This document shows positions 10,548 to 19,160 of a stretch of 64,000 bases of DNA, one piece after another. The stretch covers positions 3,801,938 through 3,865,937 of the forward strand of contig NZ_KQ089822.1 of NCBI RefSeq assembly GCF_001037495.1, read 5' to 3'. Each line of letters begins with the position of its first letter. Positions within the stretch are counted from its first letter, which is position 1. The DNA is from Citrobacter sp. MGH106 (GTDB lineage: Bacteria > Pseudomonadota > Gammaproteobacteria > Enterobacterales > Enterobacteriaceae). The notes beneath the pieces are model-generated. The model was not told the DNA's origin, did not search any database, and saw only the letters and a list, made by a program, of their open reading frames with translations. Made by a program: the position numbers and the translations under genes.

Positions 10548-10634
10548 GCGAAGGTGGCGGAATTGGTAGACGCGCTAGCTTCAGGTGTTAGTGTCCTTAC
10601 GGACGTGGGGGTTCAAGTCCCCCCCCTCGCACCA
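10548..10634 (+). tRNA. leuQ: tRNA-Leu (anticodon CAG), copy 3
   Basis: 87 bases with encoded CCA, identical to copy 1. The spacer from copy 2 is 31 bases. No strong terminator hairpin follows before the convergent yjjZ gene, only a T-rich stretch at 10636-10670. Confidence 0.97.
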
Positions 10635-10671
10635 ATTATCTTATTTTCCCTTCTGTTTTTTCTGTTTCACC

Positions 10672-10908
10672 TCACCCCTGATTCCAATTCATCATCATCA
10701 GAACAACGCCACCAATTAGCGCTGCGCATGAAGGTAGCAAAACAAAATGCCGTAATCGCTTGTGATACAGCATGAGTGAAGTCAGTAGTAACCCTAATAC
10801 AACCACCGCTTTCCATGCGTAAACTGACAGGTCAGTAAATGCCAGCCCGGCAATTAATATTCCCGGCAGTAGCACTCCCCATCCACTGCCCAGCGCACGT
10901 TGCAACAT
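10672..10908 (-). CDS. yjjZ: DUF1435 small membrane protein YjjZ
   Basis: 78 residues starting MLQRALGSGWGVLLPGIL, with two or three hydrophobic segments (about 10-27, 32-48 and 58-74) and a KRLRH loop between them. The pattern fits the DUF1435 family, whose E. coli member at this place is YjjZ. The ATG at 10908 is preferred because AGGTG precedes it; the open frame further upstream is poorly coding and A/T-rich. Function unknown. Confidence 0.75.
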   Translation of the reverse strand: MLQRALGSGWGVLLPGILIAGLAFTDLSVYAWKAVVVLGLLLTSLMLYHKRLRHFVLLPSCAALIGGVVLMMMNWNQG

Positions 10909-11162
10909 GGTTTCACCTACGACATTGATAATGATAACCAATATCATATGATATATTTTCTCATTTGTCAGCCTGGAAAGACTATCAATTATATGAGTTT
11001 TACTTAACGATTGATGACATGAATAATTGAAGGTGATAAATTGCACGGCGGTTAGCTTTTCAACAAAAAACTATAAATACCTATGTGAATGATTTTTCAC
11101 TCGTTATTTTTTCCCTGACAAACACATCTTCGTATCTTGCAGATAAATAACAATATTTACCT

Positions 11163-12239
11163 ATGACAGTACAATCCTGGCGAGCTCTGCGCACTAAAAA
11201 ATACCAACTCTCTTTACGTTTGTTTCTGCTTCTCAACGCAGTCTCCTCGTTGTTTACGCTTTTCTTCCCGCTTTTTGCCGTCAAGGCATTATCCGCACCA
11301 GCAGTACTCATCTGCGCCGCGAGTACGCTGTTGTTGGTCTGGCATGAGAAATATGTCGATAAAAGAATTAATCTCCCCCTTATTTCAATCATTTTTGGCT
11401 TGTTATGGGCGACACATATTGTTCTGAAATCTTCTGTATTAGGTCATAATGATTATTATTTTCTATTGATAGCGCTTCTCAGCGTGCTGTTTATTGGCTC
11501 GATTGCTTTTGCCAATAATATCATTGCGTTTACCCTCCATTCATTACCTTCAGTCGCCGTGTGTCTGTGGCTTAACGGTAGCGAGCACGGTCTGCGAATT
11601 ATCTATTTTATGGCGCTGCCCATGGCCGGGATCGCTATTCAACACGTGATACAAAAGCGCTATGACGGTTTTGCCCAGCAGTTGATGTACAAGCTGCTGG
11701 AAGAGCGTGAAACACTAAACGGACTTAGTATGCTCGACCCATTAACGGGTCTGTATAATCGCCGGGGCCTGCAAAACCGGCTTGATACGCTGCTGGCCCT
11801 CAGTAATTCCAGGCACTATGTCCTGTTGCTGGATATCGACCATTTCAAAGCCTACAACGATCATTACGGCCATATGATGGGCGATCAGGCGCTGATTCGT
11901 GTTTCTGCCGCTATTCGCGACTCAGTGCGCTCGCGGGACGTAGTGGCGCGTTTTGGTGGTGAAGAGTTTATGGTGTTGCTGACCGCTATCGATCCAGCGC
12001 AGGCACAGGCTGCTGCCGAGCGAATTCGCCAGAAGGTCTACGATCTTAAAATTCCTCACATGTTTAATGAAAGCGTGGCGACCAATGTGACCGTCAGTAT
12101 CGGCATTGCACCATTGGTAGATCAGGAGATTGACGAAGCCATCGCTAAAGCAGACAAAGCCCTCTACGAAGCCAAGAACCTGGGCCGTAATAACACTCTG
12201 GTCAGTGATGAACTACGGGTAAGCAGCCCCTCGGTCTGA
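11163..12239 (+). CDS. Membrane-bound GGEEF diguanylate cyclase
   Basis: 358 residues. About residues 20-165 are hydrophobic with roughly five or six membrane segments, acting as a membrane sensor. A GGEEF domain follows (about 185-350) with DPLTGLYNRRG, the metal site DIDHFKAYND, and the intact catalytic motif GGEEF. It should make cyclic di-GMP from two GTP and promote sessile behaviour. An RxxD-type inhibitory site is suggested by RSRD about five residues before GGEEF. Salmonella carries a similar protein in the same neighbourhood (STM4551 as I recall). No strong ribosome site precedes the ATG, so the start is less certain. Confidence 0.85.
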   Translation: MTVQSWRALRTKKYQLSLRLFLLLNAVSSLFTLFFPLFAVKALSAPAVLICAASTLLLVWHEKYVDKRINLPLISIIFGLLWATHIVLKSSVLGHNDYYFLLIALLSVLFIGSIAFANNIIAFTLHSLPSVAVCLWLNGSEHGLRIIYFMALPMAGIAIQHVIQKRYDGFAQQLMYKLLEERETLNGLSMLDPLTGLYNRRGLQNRLDTLLALSNSRHYVLLLDIDHFKAYNDHYGHMMGDQALIRVSAAIRDSVRSRDVVARFGGEEFMVLLTAIDPAQAQAAAERIRQKVYDLKIPHMFNESVATNVTVSIGIAPLVDQEIDEAIAKADKALYEAKNLGRNNTLVSDELRVSSPSV

Positions 12240-12305
12240 GCTATCTGTGCGCTGTTGTCCAACATCGCGACAAAAATCTTGCCATCGTTTTCCCTCGCCT
12301 ATAGG

Positions 12306-12324
12306 ATTGGCAATCATTATCATT
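12306..12324 (+). promoter_or_regulatory. Fur-box-like operator upstream of fhuF
   Basis: AATCATTATCATT matches the right part of the Fur consensus (GATAATGATAATCATTATC) well, while the left half is degenerate. It lies about 25-40 bases upstream of the fhuF ATG. fhuF is a classic Fur- and iron-repressed gene in E. coli. Confidence 0.65.
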
Positions 12325-12347
12325 TAGATTAACATCTCTATATAGAC

Positions 12348-13136
12348 ATGGCTTACCGTTCCGCACCGATCGTTGAAGATGTCATCTGGCGAACCCCTCT
12401 CCCTCCCGAGAAAGCATCGCTGGCAGATTCCGTGCGAGCAACAATCGCTCAGACCCGCGAGCATCTACTGGACTTCATTCGTCTTGACGAAACACCGCCA
12501 CAAAATGCCATGACGCTGCATGAATGGACCCAGCCCGCTACGCTAAACTCGTTGCTGGCAGTTTATTCTGACCATATATATCGTAACCAACCCACATTAA
12601 CACGCGAAAATAAGCCACTGATTTCCCTGTGGGCGCAATGGTATATCGGGCTGATGATGCCTCCGCTGATGTTAGCCCTTCTGACACAAAAAGAAGCCAT
12701 CGATACCGCTCCAGAACATATGCACGTCGAGTTTCACGAAACGGGTCGTGCTGCATGTTTCTGGATAGATGTACATCAGGATAAACACGCCACTGCCTTC
12801 ACTCCACAACAACGGATGGAAACACTGATTCTCTCAGCACTGACACCCGTTGTTCAGGCGCTGGAGTCGACAGGTGAGATCAACGGTAAGCTTATCTGGA
12901 GCAACACCGGATATTTAATTCACTGGTATTTAACGGAGATGAAACCGTTACTCGGTGATGAATTACTGACAATGTTGCGACAAGCCTGCTTCTTTGAGAA
13001 ACAGTTATCCTGTGGCCGGGACAATCCTTTGTGGCGTACTGTTGTTCCGCGTGAAGGACTGCTGGTTCGCAGAACCTGTTGCCAGCGCTACCGTCTACCC
13101 GATGTCCAGCAGTGCGGTGACTGTACGTTGAAATAA
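12348..13136 (+). CDS. fhuF: Siderophore-iron reductase FhuF
   Basis: 262 residues, the E. coli length. The C-terminal 2Fe-2S ligands are Cys244, Cys245, Cys256 and Cys259 in the unusual CC-x10-C-x2-C spacing that defines the family. It reduces hydroxamate-bound ferric iron (for example ferrioxamine B) in the cytoplasm, releasing iron. Monocistronic, with a Fur-like box upstream. Confidence 0.96.
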   Translation: MAYRSAPIVEDVIWRTPLPPEKASLADSVRATIAQTREHLLDFIRLDETPPQNAMTLHEWTQPATLNSLLAVYSDHIYRNQPTLTRENKPLISLWAQWYIGLMMPPLMLALLTQKEAIDTAPEHMHVEFHETGRAACFWIDVHQDKHATAFTPQQRMETLILSALTPVVQALESTGEINGKLIWSNTGYLIHWYLTEMKPLLGDELLTMLRQACFFEKQLSCGRDNPLWRTVVPREGLLVRRTCCQRYRLPDVQQCGDCTLK

Positions 13137-13313
13137 AAGAAGAACTGCCCCTCGTCATTCTTAACTGCCTGCTTATTCTCCTTCCCTGTTAACTGAATCT
13201 GATGTTGCGGCGTTGTTACAATAAAATATTTACAGTGATACTTTCCCTGTGACAAATTACGCCATGCAGTTTTTTGCTATATAGGGCTGCTTACAGGCGA
13301 TTGGGAGAAAAGA

Positions 13314-13772
13314 ATGAGTTTACAATCAGTACGGCAGTTTTTGGCGGAGCATGCCCCGGATATTGAAATCATCGAATTAGACCAAAGCACAGCAACGGTT
13401 GATCTGGCTGCAAAAGCCCATAACGTCGAGCCAGGTCAGATCGCAAAAACACTTTCGCTGAAAGTAAAAAACGACATTATCCTGGTGGTCGCCAAAGGGG
13501 ATGCTCGTCTGGACAATAAGAAGCTGAAGAATACATTTGGTGCTAAGGCTCGTATGCTGAGTAGCGATGAGGTGGTCAATGCTACAGGTCATCCCGTTGG
13601 CGGGGTTTGTCCGTTTGGCCTGGAAACACCAATTTCCGTGTACTGTGATATATCGCTGAAACGCTATGCTGAAGTACTCCCCGCGGCGGGAGCCACACAC
13701 AGCGCGGTTCGCATCGCACCTGACAGAATGGCTGAGCTGACTGCTGCAACCTGGGTAGACGTGTGTCAGTAA
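13314..13772 (+). CDS. YbaK/EbsC-family aminoacyl-tRNA deacylase-like protein
   Basis: 152 residues. The fold family is shown by the QIAKTLSLKV lysine segment, VVAKGDARLDNKKL, and VGGVCPFGL followed by the VYCDISLKRY strand. Family members trans-edit mischarged tRNAs such as Cys-tRNA(Pro) or Ala-tRNA(Pro). This is not ybaK itself, judging by its position and lower similarity. GGGAGAAAAGA provides a good ribosome site. Specificity cannot be assigned from sequence alone. Confidence 0.85.
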   Translation: MSLQSVRQFLAEHAPDIEIIELDQSTATVDLAAKAHNVEPGQIAKTLSLKVKNDIILVVAKGDARLDNKKLKNTFGAKARMLSSDEVVNATGHPVGGVCPFGLETPISVYCDISLKRYAEVLPAAGATHSAVRIAPDRMAELTAATWVDVCQ

Positions 13773-13787
13773 CGAACCCAGGTCTTT

Positions 13788-13810
13788 GTGCCGGTGACTA
13801 ACCCCGGCAC
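13788..13810. terminator. Possible bidirectional terminator between the ybaK-like gene and bglJ
   Basis: GTGCCGG and CCGGCAC form a 7-bp stem with a 9-base loop in the 57-base gap between convergent genes. The T-tracts are weak on both sides. Confidence 0.5.
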
Positions 13811-13829
13811 TAATTGATCAATAACACCG

Positions 13830-14507
13830 TTACGAAACTGCATGAATAAATGGTGTCGACTCCCCGGCACGCAGATATAACAGAATATCGGCAGCGTTCA
13901 ATAATCCGGCATCGGAGCTAACGCCCAGTTTAGACATTGCATTAAATTTATGCGCCCTAATGGTTTTAATATTCCGCTCAAGCTGAATAGCAATTTGCGG
14001 CATCGAATAACCATTCGACATAAAGCGTAGAATTTCACGCTCTGTTGGACTCAGCATACGACTTTGGTTGATATACCAAAGGTTTTTCGTGCTTTCTGTT
14101 TCCCTGCTAGCAAAATTCAAGGCTGCAAATAATCCCTCCTGTAAAACGCTTAACGAGGATGCTTTGCTAAGAACACCATCCAGTGGTAACGGCGACAGAG
14201 AGCCAATTAAACGCACTTCAGCATCATCATCGGCAATAACCACGCGGCGAATATGAGGGAAGTTCACCGCCAATTCAGTCAGATATACCAGTCCAGCTCG
14301 TCGATCAGTTCTTATCGCGGGAAGTGAAAAAATAACCGCTGAAAATGGCATATTTATCATTGTCTGGCTAAAGTCAGACTGGCTGGAAAAGAGATGAAGT
14401 TTATATTGATTTTTTGGCATGGTATTAAATAAATTATTAATACCCACACTGCTCATTACACACTTTTCTACCAACGCGACATTTCGTTTGACACTTCTTT
14501 TTTCCAT
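13830..14507 (-). CDS. bglJ: LuxR-type transcription factor BglJ
   Basis: 225 residues. A receiver-like N-terminal domain lacks a clear phosphorylation signature, and the C-terminal LuxR helix-turn-helix runs [36 protein letters not shown]. In E. coli BglJ pairs with RcsB to activate bgl and other loci against H-NS silencing. It overlaps yjjQ by 40 bases, so the pair forms one operon. Confidence 0.92.
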   Translation of the reverse strand: MEKRSVKRNVALVEKCVMSSVGINNLFNTMPKNQYKLHLFSSQSDFSQTMINMPFSAVIFSLPAIRTDRRAGLVYLTELAVNFPHIRRVVIADDDAEVRLIGSLSPLPLDGVLSKASSLSVLQEGLFAALNFASRETESTKNLWYINQSRMLSPTEREILRFMSNGYSMPQIAIQLERNIKTIRAHKFNAMSKLGVSSDAGLLNAADILLYLRAGESTPFIHAVS

Positions 14508-15193
14508 TCCGTGGTTTCTCCATACAATGAAGGTAAATTCAGTTCTCGTGATCCTTGAGAACTATTGATCCATGCATACATCTCTGCATTGCTATGTATT
14601 GATAAACGACGCATCGCACTATTTTTTTGGGCACTGATTGTTTTATTGCTTTTCTTAAGCAACATCGCTATCTGATTAATTCCCCAACCTTTCCCCAGCA
14701 GTCGCAACACTTTTCTCTCTGACAGGGTAAGCACTATCGACTGCACGCTATGTTCCAGGATTTCAGGCGTTACGGGCGGTGAGAGCAACATTTTGCTAAT
14801 TCTCTCGGCGCGAGTATTTCCCACATGAATTACATTCACTAAACTTTCGATTGGCTCCGCATCAGACAACAACGAACTACAAGGGCACATCAACAATTCA
14901 ACGGCTAGCGGATAAAATTTGCGAGAAACGAGGAAGACCCAGTGGATATCACGGTACTGAGATAATAAAGAATAATACTGTTCACAGACTGAACGCGGCT
15001 GGCTAAAGTCCCCAGTTAAATCAATCATCACCAAATCGGAACGTCGTAGCTGCAATAAAGTGAGTTCTTCTGCACTGCGGAAACAGGTGAGCTCATAATT
15101 TGAGAAATGAGTTTGAATTACACTCTTTAATCCCGCTTGCATAATCGGCAGCGTACTAATAACAACTGCGTTTTTGCTGCGTCCTGGCAACAT
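14468..15193 (-). CDS. yjjQ: LuxR-type transcription factor YjjQ
   Basis: 241 residues. The C-terminal LuxR-type helix-turn-helix includes [32 protein letters not shown] and the [11 protein letters not shown] recognition region. E. coli YjjQ represses motility and capsule-type genes. First gene of the yjjQ-bglJ operon, which in E. coli is silenced by H-NS and opened by LeuO. The long A/T-rich upstream region here is consistent with that. Confidence 0.93.
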   Translation of the reverse strand: MLPGRSKNAVVISTLPIMQAGLKSVIQTHFSNYELTCFRSAEELTLLQLRRSDLVMIDLTGDFSQPRSVCEQYYSLLSQYRDIHWVFLVSRKFYPLAVELLMCPCSSLLSDAEPIESLVNVIHVGNTRAERISKMLLSPPVTPEILEHSVQSIVLTLSERKVLRLLGKGWGINQIAMLLKKSNKTISAQKNSAMRRLSIHSNAEMYAWINSSQGSRELNLPSLYGETTEWKKEVSNEMSRW

Positions 15194-15714
15194 ATATCCT
15201 CCACATCCATATGCCGTTTATCTCATTCACTCTATAAATTCTTAATGGGTAAGTAACATAATCAATAAGGAATGGTTAGAGTAAATAATAGATATTGTGA
15301 ATTGTTTATCCTTAATTTAATTCATGATAATTCAGACCGCATAATAGCACTATAATCCTAATAGTACTTTGCTATAGAGCCATCGTCGCATAATTACTCA
15401 TAAAACATTAAATGTACAATTAAAATAACTAAACTATAACATTAGCCATTCTAACTTATTTAGCATTCAGCCCATAAAATAATAACGCTTTCTGATCGTA
15501 AGTTAGCAGGCTCAGTATGGTGAGAGGATGCTTCAAACAACTTAAATTTTCACTCAATCGCTAAAACTAAATGTCGCTTCACATTCAGCAGACAAGCACG
15601 ATGTCTCTTTTTTTCAACACAAATATTGATCTTAGCCAGAGCCATTGGGCTTATACTTCATGATAAAAGTAGACATTCGTCATTCAGAGAGCGTTTTTTC
15701 AGTCAGAGTGAGCT
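15194..15714. other. A/T-rich regulatory region between yjjQ and yjjP
   Basis: 521 bases between divergent genes, very A/T-rich with many short A- and T-tracts around 15230-15480. Such DNA is a typical H-NS target, and yjjQ-bglJ is H-NS-silenced in E. coli. No convincing gene was seen; a short frame at 15626 runs into yjjP and is out of frame with it. Promoters for yjjQ (leftward) and yjjP (rightward) must lie here, but I cannot place them with confidence. Confidence 0.55.
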
Positions 15715-16491
15715 ATGCAAACAGAGCAGTCGTCACAACGAACGGTTACACGGTTATGTATACAATGCGGGCTTTTTTTACTGCAACATGGGGCAGAAAG
15801 CGCACTGGTTGACGAGCTCTCCACCCGCCTTGGGCTGGCTCTTGGAATGGACAGCGTAGAAAGCGCCATATCATCTAACGCAATCGTCCTGACCACGATT
15901 AAAAACGGACAATGCCTGACATCGACCCGTAAAAATCACGATCGCGGCATTAATATGCACGTCGTTACGGAAGTGCAGCACATCGTTATTTTGGCAGAAC
16001 ACAAGCTACTGGATGACAAAGGTGTTGAGAAACGCTTTAGCCAAATTAAACCGCTGCGCTACCCAAGATGGCTGGTTGCTTTCATGGTCGGGTTATCCTG
16101 TGCCTGCTTTTGTAAGCTCAATAAGGGCGGATGGGATGGTGCCGTTATCACCTTTTTTGCCAGCATGATCGCCATGTACATTCGCCAAATTCTGGCCTCC
16201 CGGCATTTACATCCGCAGATCAACTTTTGTATCACCGCTTTTGTTGCCACAACGATATCTGGCCTGATGCTGACTCTGCCCACCTTTAATCACACGCCGA
16301 CCGTGGCAATGGCAGCCAGCGTGCTGCTGCTGGTTCCGGGTTTCCCACTGATTAACTCCGTTGCAGATATGTTTAAAGGACACATTAATACCGGCCTTGC
16401 TCGCTGGGCTATTGCCAGTCTGCTCACACTGGCCACCTGCGTTGGCGTAGTGATGTCGATGACGATATGGGGGCTACGAGGATGGGTGTGA
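15715..16491 (+). CDS. yjjP: ThrE-family export protein subunit YjjP
   Basis: 258 residues. The soluble N-terminal region (about 1-110) has the ThrE signature [21 protein letters not shown], and about five membrane helices follow from residue 118. It is the large half of a split ThrE-type exporter; YjjP-YjjB is implicated in succinate export in E. coli. The TGA at its end overlaps the start region of yjjB. Confidence 0.92.
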   Translation: MQTEQSSQRTVTRLCIQCGLFLLQHGAESALVDELSTRLGLALGMDSVESAISSNAIVLTTIKNGQCLTSTRKNHDRGINMHVVTEVQHIVILAEHKLLDDKGVEKRFSQIKPLRYPRWLVAFMVGLSCACFCKLNKGGWDGAVITFFASMIAMYIRQILASRHLHPQINFCITAFVATTISGLMLTLPTFNHTPTVAMAASVLLLVPGFPLINSVADMFKGHINTGLARWAIASLLTLATCVGVVMSMTIWGLRGWV

Positions 16492-16955
16492 TGGATTTCA
16501 TTTTTGCACTACTGCAGGATATGGTCCTGTCGGCAATTCCCGCCCTGGGGTTTGCCATGGTGTTTAACGTGCCTCATCGGGCACTCCCGTGGTGCGCCTT
16601 GCTCGGTGCGCTCGGGCACGGCTCGCGAATGGCTGTAATGACCGCAGGACTCAATATCGAATGGTCAACCTTTTTAGCTTCATTGCTCGTAGGTTGTATT
16701 GGGATCCAGTGGTCTCGCTGGTATCTGGCGCACCCGAAAGTCTTCACCGTCGCGGCGGTGATCCCGATGTTCCCCGGGATCTCGGCCTACACAGCCATGA
16801 TATCCGCCGTAAAAATCGGTCATTTTGGTTACAGCGAAGCGCTGATGATCACCCTGCTGACCAACTTTCTGAAAGCTTCATCTATTGTGGGCGCACTCTC
16901 TATCGGGCTTTCAGTTCCGGGATTATGGCTGTATAGAAAGCGCCCGCGCGTATAA
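16482..16955 (+). CDS. yjjB: ThrE-family export protein subunit YjjB
   Basis: 157 residues, about five membrane segments, with the conserved [21 protein letters not shown] segment. The second half of the split YjjP-YjjB exporter. The start at 16482 (MGVMDF) gives the E. coli length and overlaps yjjP by 10 bases; an ATG at 16491 directly overlapping the yjjP TGA is an alternative with better spacing from GAGG. Confidence 0.9.
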   Translation: MGVMDFIFALLQDMVLSAIPALGFAMVFNVPHRALPWCALLGALGHGSRMAVMTAGLNIEWSTFLASLLVGCIGIQWSRWYLAHPKVFTVAAVIPMFPGISAYTAMISAVKIGHFGYSEALMITLLTNFLKASSIVGALSIGLSVPGLWLYRKRPRV

Positions 16956-17080
16956 TTGATTAACCTTCTTACAATCCAACGGATGGGGGCGACCTTCCCT
17001 CATCCTGCTGCTCTCCCTCTTCTCTGTGTTACTATAAAAGCAGTCCCCTTCTCGGTTGTTGTTCGGTATTGAGAAACATT

Positions 17081-17620
17081 ATGTCCTGCAAAATTTTGAC
17101 CCCGGACGTCATCAGCATTGACGCCTTATTACACGATCACAACGCGGTGCTGGCAAAGTCAGTAGGGGGTGCTGTGGCCGTTTTCGCCAATAACGCTCCT
17201 GCCTTTTACGCGGTTACCCCTGCGCGGCTAGCTGAGCTATTGGCGCTTGAAGAGAAACTGTCCCGTCCGGGTAGCGATGTAACGTTGGACGCGCAATTTT
17301 ATGAAGAGCCGCAAGCCGCTCCTGTTGCCGTGCCAATGGGGAAATTTGCGATGTACGCTGACTGGCAGCCAGACGCCGACTTTCAGCGACAGGCCGCCCT
17401 GTGGGGCGTGGCGTTGAGAGAGCCAGTCACCGCCGAAGAACTGGCTTCATTTGTTGCTTACTGGCAGGCGGAAGGTAAAGTCTTTCATCACATTCAGTGG
17501 CAACAAAAACTGGCGCGTAGCATACAGATTGGCCGGGCCAGCAATGGCGGGATGCCAAAGCGTGATGTAAATAGTGTCAGCGAACCTGACAGCCATATTC
17601 CACCAGGTTTTAGAGGATAA
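17081..17620 (+). CDS. dnaT: Primosomal protein DnaT (protein i)
   Basis: 179 residues, the E. coli length. The N-terminal domain mediates oligomerisation, and the C-terminal part (from about 85) carries the single-stranded DNA-binding region with [11 protein letters not shown] and [13 protein letters not shown]. It helps PriA/PriB load DnaB at restarted forks. An upstream in-frame ATG at 17069 is less likely on length. It lies 2 bases before dnaC, so they form one operon. Confidence 0.95.
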   Translation: MSCKILTPDVISIDALLHDHNAVLAKSVGGAVAVFANNAPAFYAVTPARLAELLALEEKLSRPGSDVTLDAQFYEEPQAAPVAVPMGKFAMYADWQPDADFQRQAALWGVALREPVTAEELASFVAYWQAEGKVFHHIQWQQKLARSIQIGRASNGGMPKRDVNSVSEPDSHIPPGFRG

Positions 17621-17622
17621 CG

Positions 17623-18360
17623 ATGAAAAACGTTGGCGACCTGATGAAACGTCTGCAAAAAATGATGCCACCCAATGTAAAGCCCGCGTTTAAAACGGGC
17701 GAGGAGTTGCTGGCATGGCAAAAAGAGCAAGGTGAAATTCGGGCTGCGGCGCTGGCTCGTGAGAACCGGGCAATGAAGATGCAGCGCACATTCAACCGTT
17801 CCGGTATCCGTCCCCTGCACCAAAACTGCTCGTTCGATAACTACCGGGTCGAGTGTGAAGGTCAAATGAATGCCCTGAGCAAAGCCCGCCAGTACGTTGA
17901 CGAGTTTGATGGCAACATTGCCAGCTTTATCTTCTCCGGCAAACCCGGCACCGGAAAAAACCATCTGGCCGCAGCTATTTGCAACGAACTGCTGCTGCGC
18001 GGCAAGTCAGTACTGATCATTACTGTGGCTGATATTATGTCAGCGATGAAGGATACCTTCAGTAACCGTGAAACCAGCGAAGAACAGCTGCTCAACGATC
18101 TCAGCAACGTGGATCTGCTGGTGATCGACGAAATCGGTATGCAGACCGAATCCCGCTATGAAAAAGTGATCATCAATCAGATCGTCGATCGTCGTTCTTC
18201 CTCCAAGCGCCCGACCGGCATGCTGACAAACAGCAATATGGATGAGATGAACAAACTGCTGGGTGAGCGCGTGATGGATCGTATGCGACTCGGCAACAGC
18301 CTGTGGGTCATTTTTAACTGGGAAAGTTACCGTAGCCGGGTTACTGGTAAAGAGTATTAA
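17623..18360 (+). CDS. dnaC: DnaB helicase loader DnaC
   Basis: 245 residues. The N-terminal DnaB-binding domain is followed by an AAA+ ATPase with Walker A GKPGTGKN (about residues 105-112), Walker B LLVIDEI, and sensor residues in MLTNSN. It loads DnaB helicase at oriC and at restart forks. TAA of dnaT and this ATG are separated by CG only. Confidence 0.97.
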   Translation: MKNVGDLMKRLQKMMPPNVKPAFKTGEELLAWQKEQGEIRAAALARENRAMKMQRTFNRSGIRPLHQNCSFDNYRVECEGQMNALSKARQYVDEFDGNIASFIFSGKPGTGKNHLAAAICNELLLRGKSVLIITVADIMSAMKDTFSNRETSEEQLLNDLSNVDLLVIDEIGMQTESRYEKVIINQIVDRRSSSKRPTGMLTNSNMDEMNKLLGERVMDRMRLGNSLWVIFNWESYRSRVTGKEY

Positions 18361-18430
18361 AGTATTGGGAACACTCCTAAGTGATCCAGCGCTATACTGC
18401 GCTGAAAAGGCATAACACGAGTGACCTGTA

Positions 18431-18919
18431 ATGATGAAAGCAACAAAACGTCTTCTTTGCTGTGCGGTTGCCGCCAGCACACTAATCTCTACTGGCGTTT
18501 TCGCCGCCTCCTGGCAAGATTCGCTCTCCAGCGCTGCCAATGAACTGAGTAAGCAAAGCACTGGCTCACAGAGCAGCACCTCACTCTCTTCCCTGACCAG
18601 CCTGCTGAGCAGTAATCAGTCGCTCACGTCGAACAGTATGAATAACGCGGCCGGTATTCTGGAATATTGTGCAAAACAGAAGCTCGCCTCGGTCACAGAT
18701 ACTGAAAACGTCAAAAACCAGGTTCTGGATAAGCTGGGGTTGGGAACGACGGAACAGAAAAAAGATACCAACTACCTGGATGGTATTCAGGGCCTGCTGA
18801 ACGCCAAAGATGGTCAACAGCTTAACCTGGACACGATTGGTAACAGCTCGCTGGCAAAGCAAGTTAAAACCAAGGCCTGCGATCTGGTATTAAAACAGGG
18901 TATGAACTTCATTTCCTGA
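18431..18919 (+). CDS. yjjA: Secreted DUF2501 protein YjjA
   Basis: 162 residues. The signal peptide covers about residues 1-25, ending GVFA-ASWQ. A Ser/Thr/Leu-rich stretch (about 30-75) precedes the DUF2501-type domain with CAKQKLAS and a C-terminal TKACDLV; two cysteines could form a disulphide. Predicted periplasmic; function unknown. It lies 70 bases downstream of dnaC and is probably co-transcribed. Confidence 0.88.
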   Translation: MMKATKRLLCCAVAASTLISTGVFAASWQDSLSSAANELSKQSTGSQSSTSLSSLTSLLSSNQSLTSNSMNNAAGILEYCAKQKLASVTDTENVKNQVLDKLGLGTTEQKKDTNYLDGIQGLLNAKDGQQLNLDTIGNSSLAKQVKTKACDLVLKQGMNFIS

Positions 18920-19160
18920 TGTGATAAGCGCCGCGTACGGTTTTTTCACAGCCTGCGCGGTATCAATCTATTTCCCGCATACATTTCCCAAAATAATCAG
19001 TAATGCCCTTCAACGCCCCGCATATCTAAACCAATTCTGAATAACAACGTAATTAAATGTCACTACAATTGCAGCAATATAACAACGCGATTACATTGTA
19101 CAGTCCAGAAATGATTAGCCTGCCAGGCAATTAATTGCCCGGCTTACTGAGGATCGTCCG

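Noticed and set aside
10554-10775. Open frame of 73 codons through the third tRNA-Leu
   Set aside because: It is read through the tRNA itself, which is certain from its sequence and encoded CCA, and then runs into the convergent yjjZ gene.
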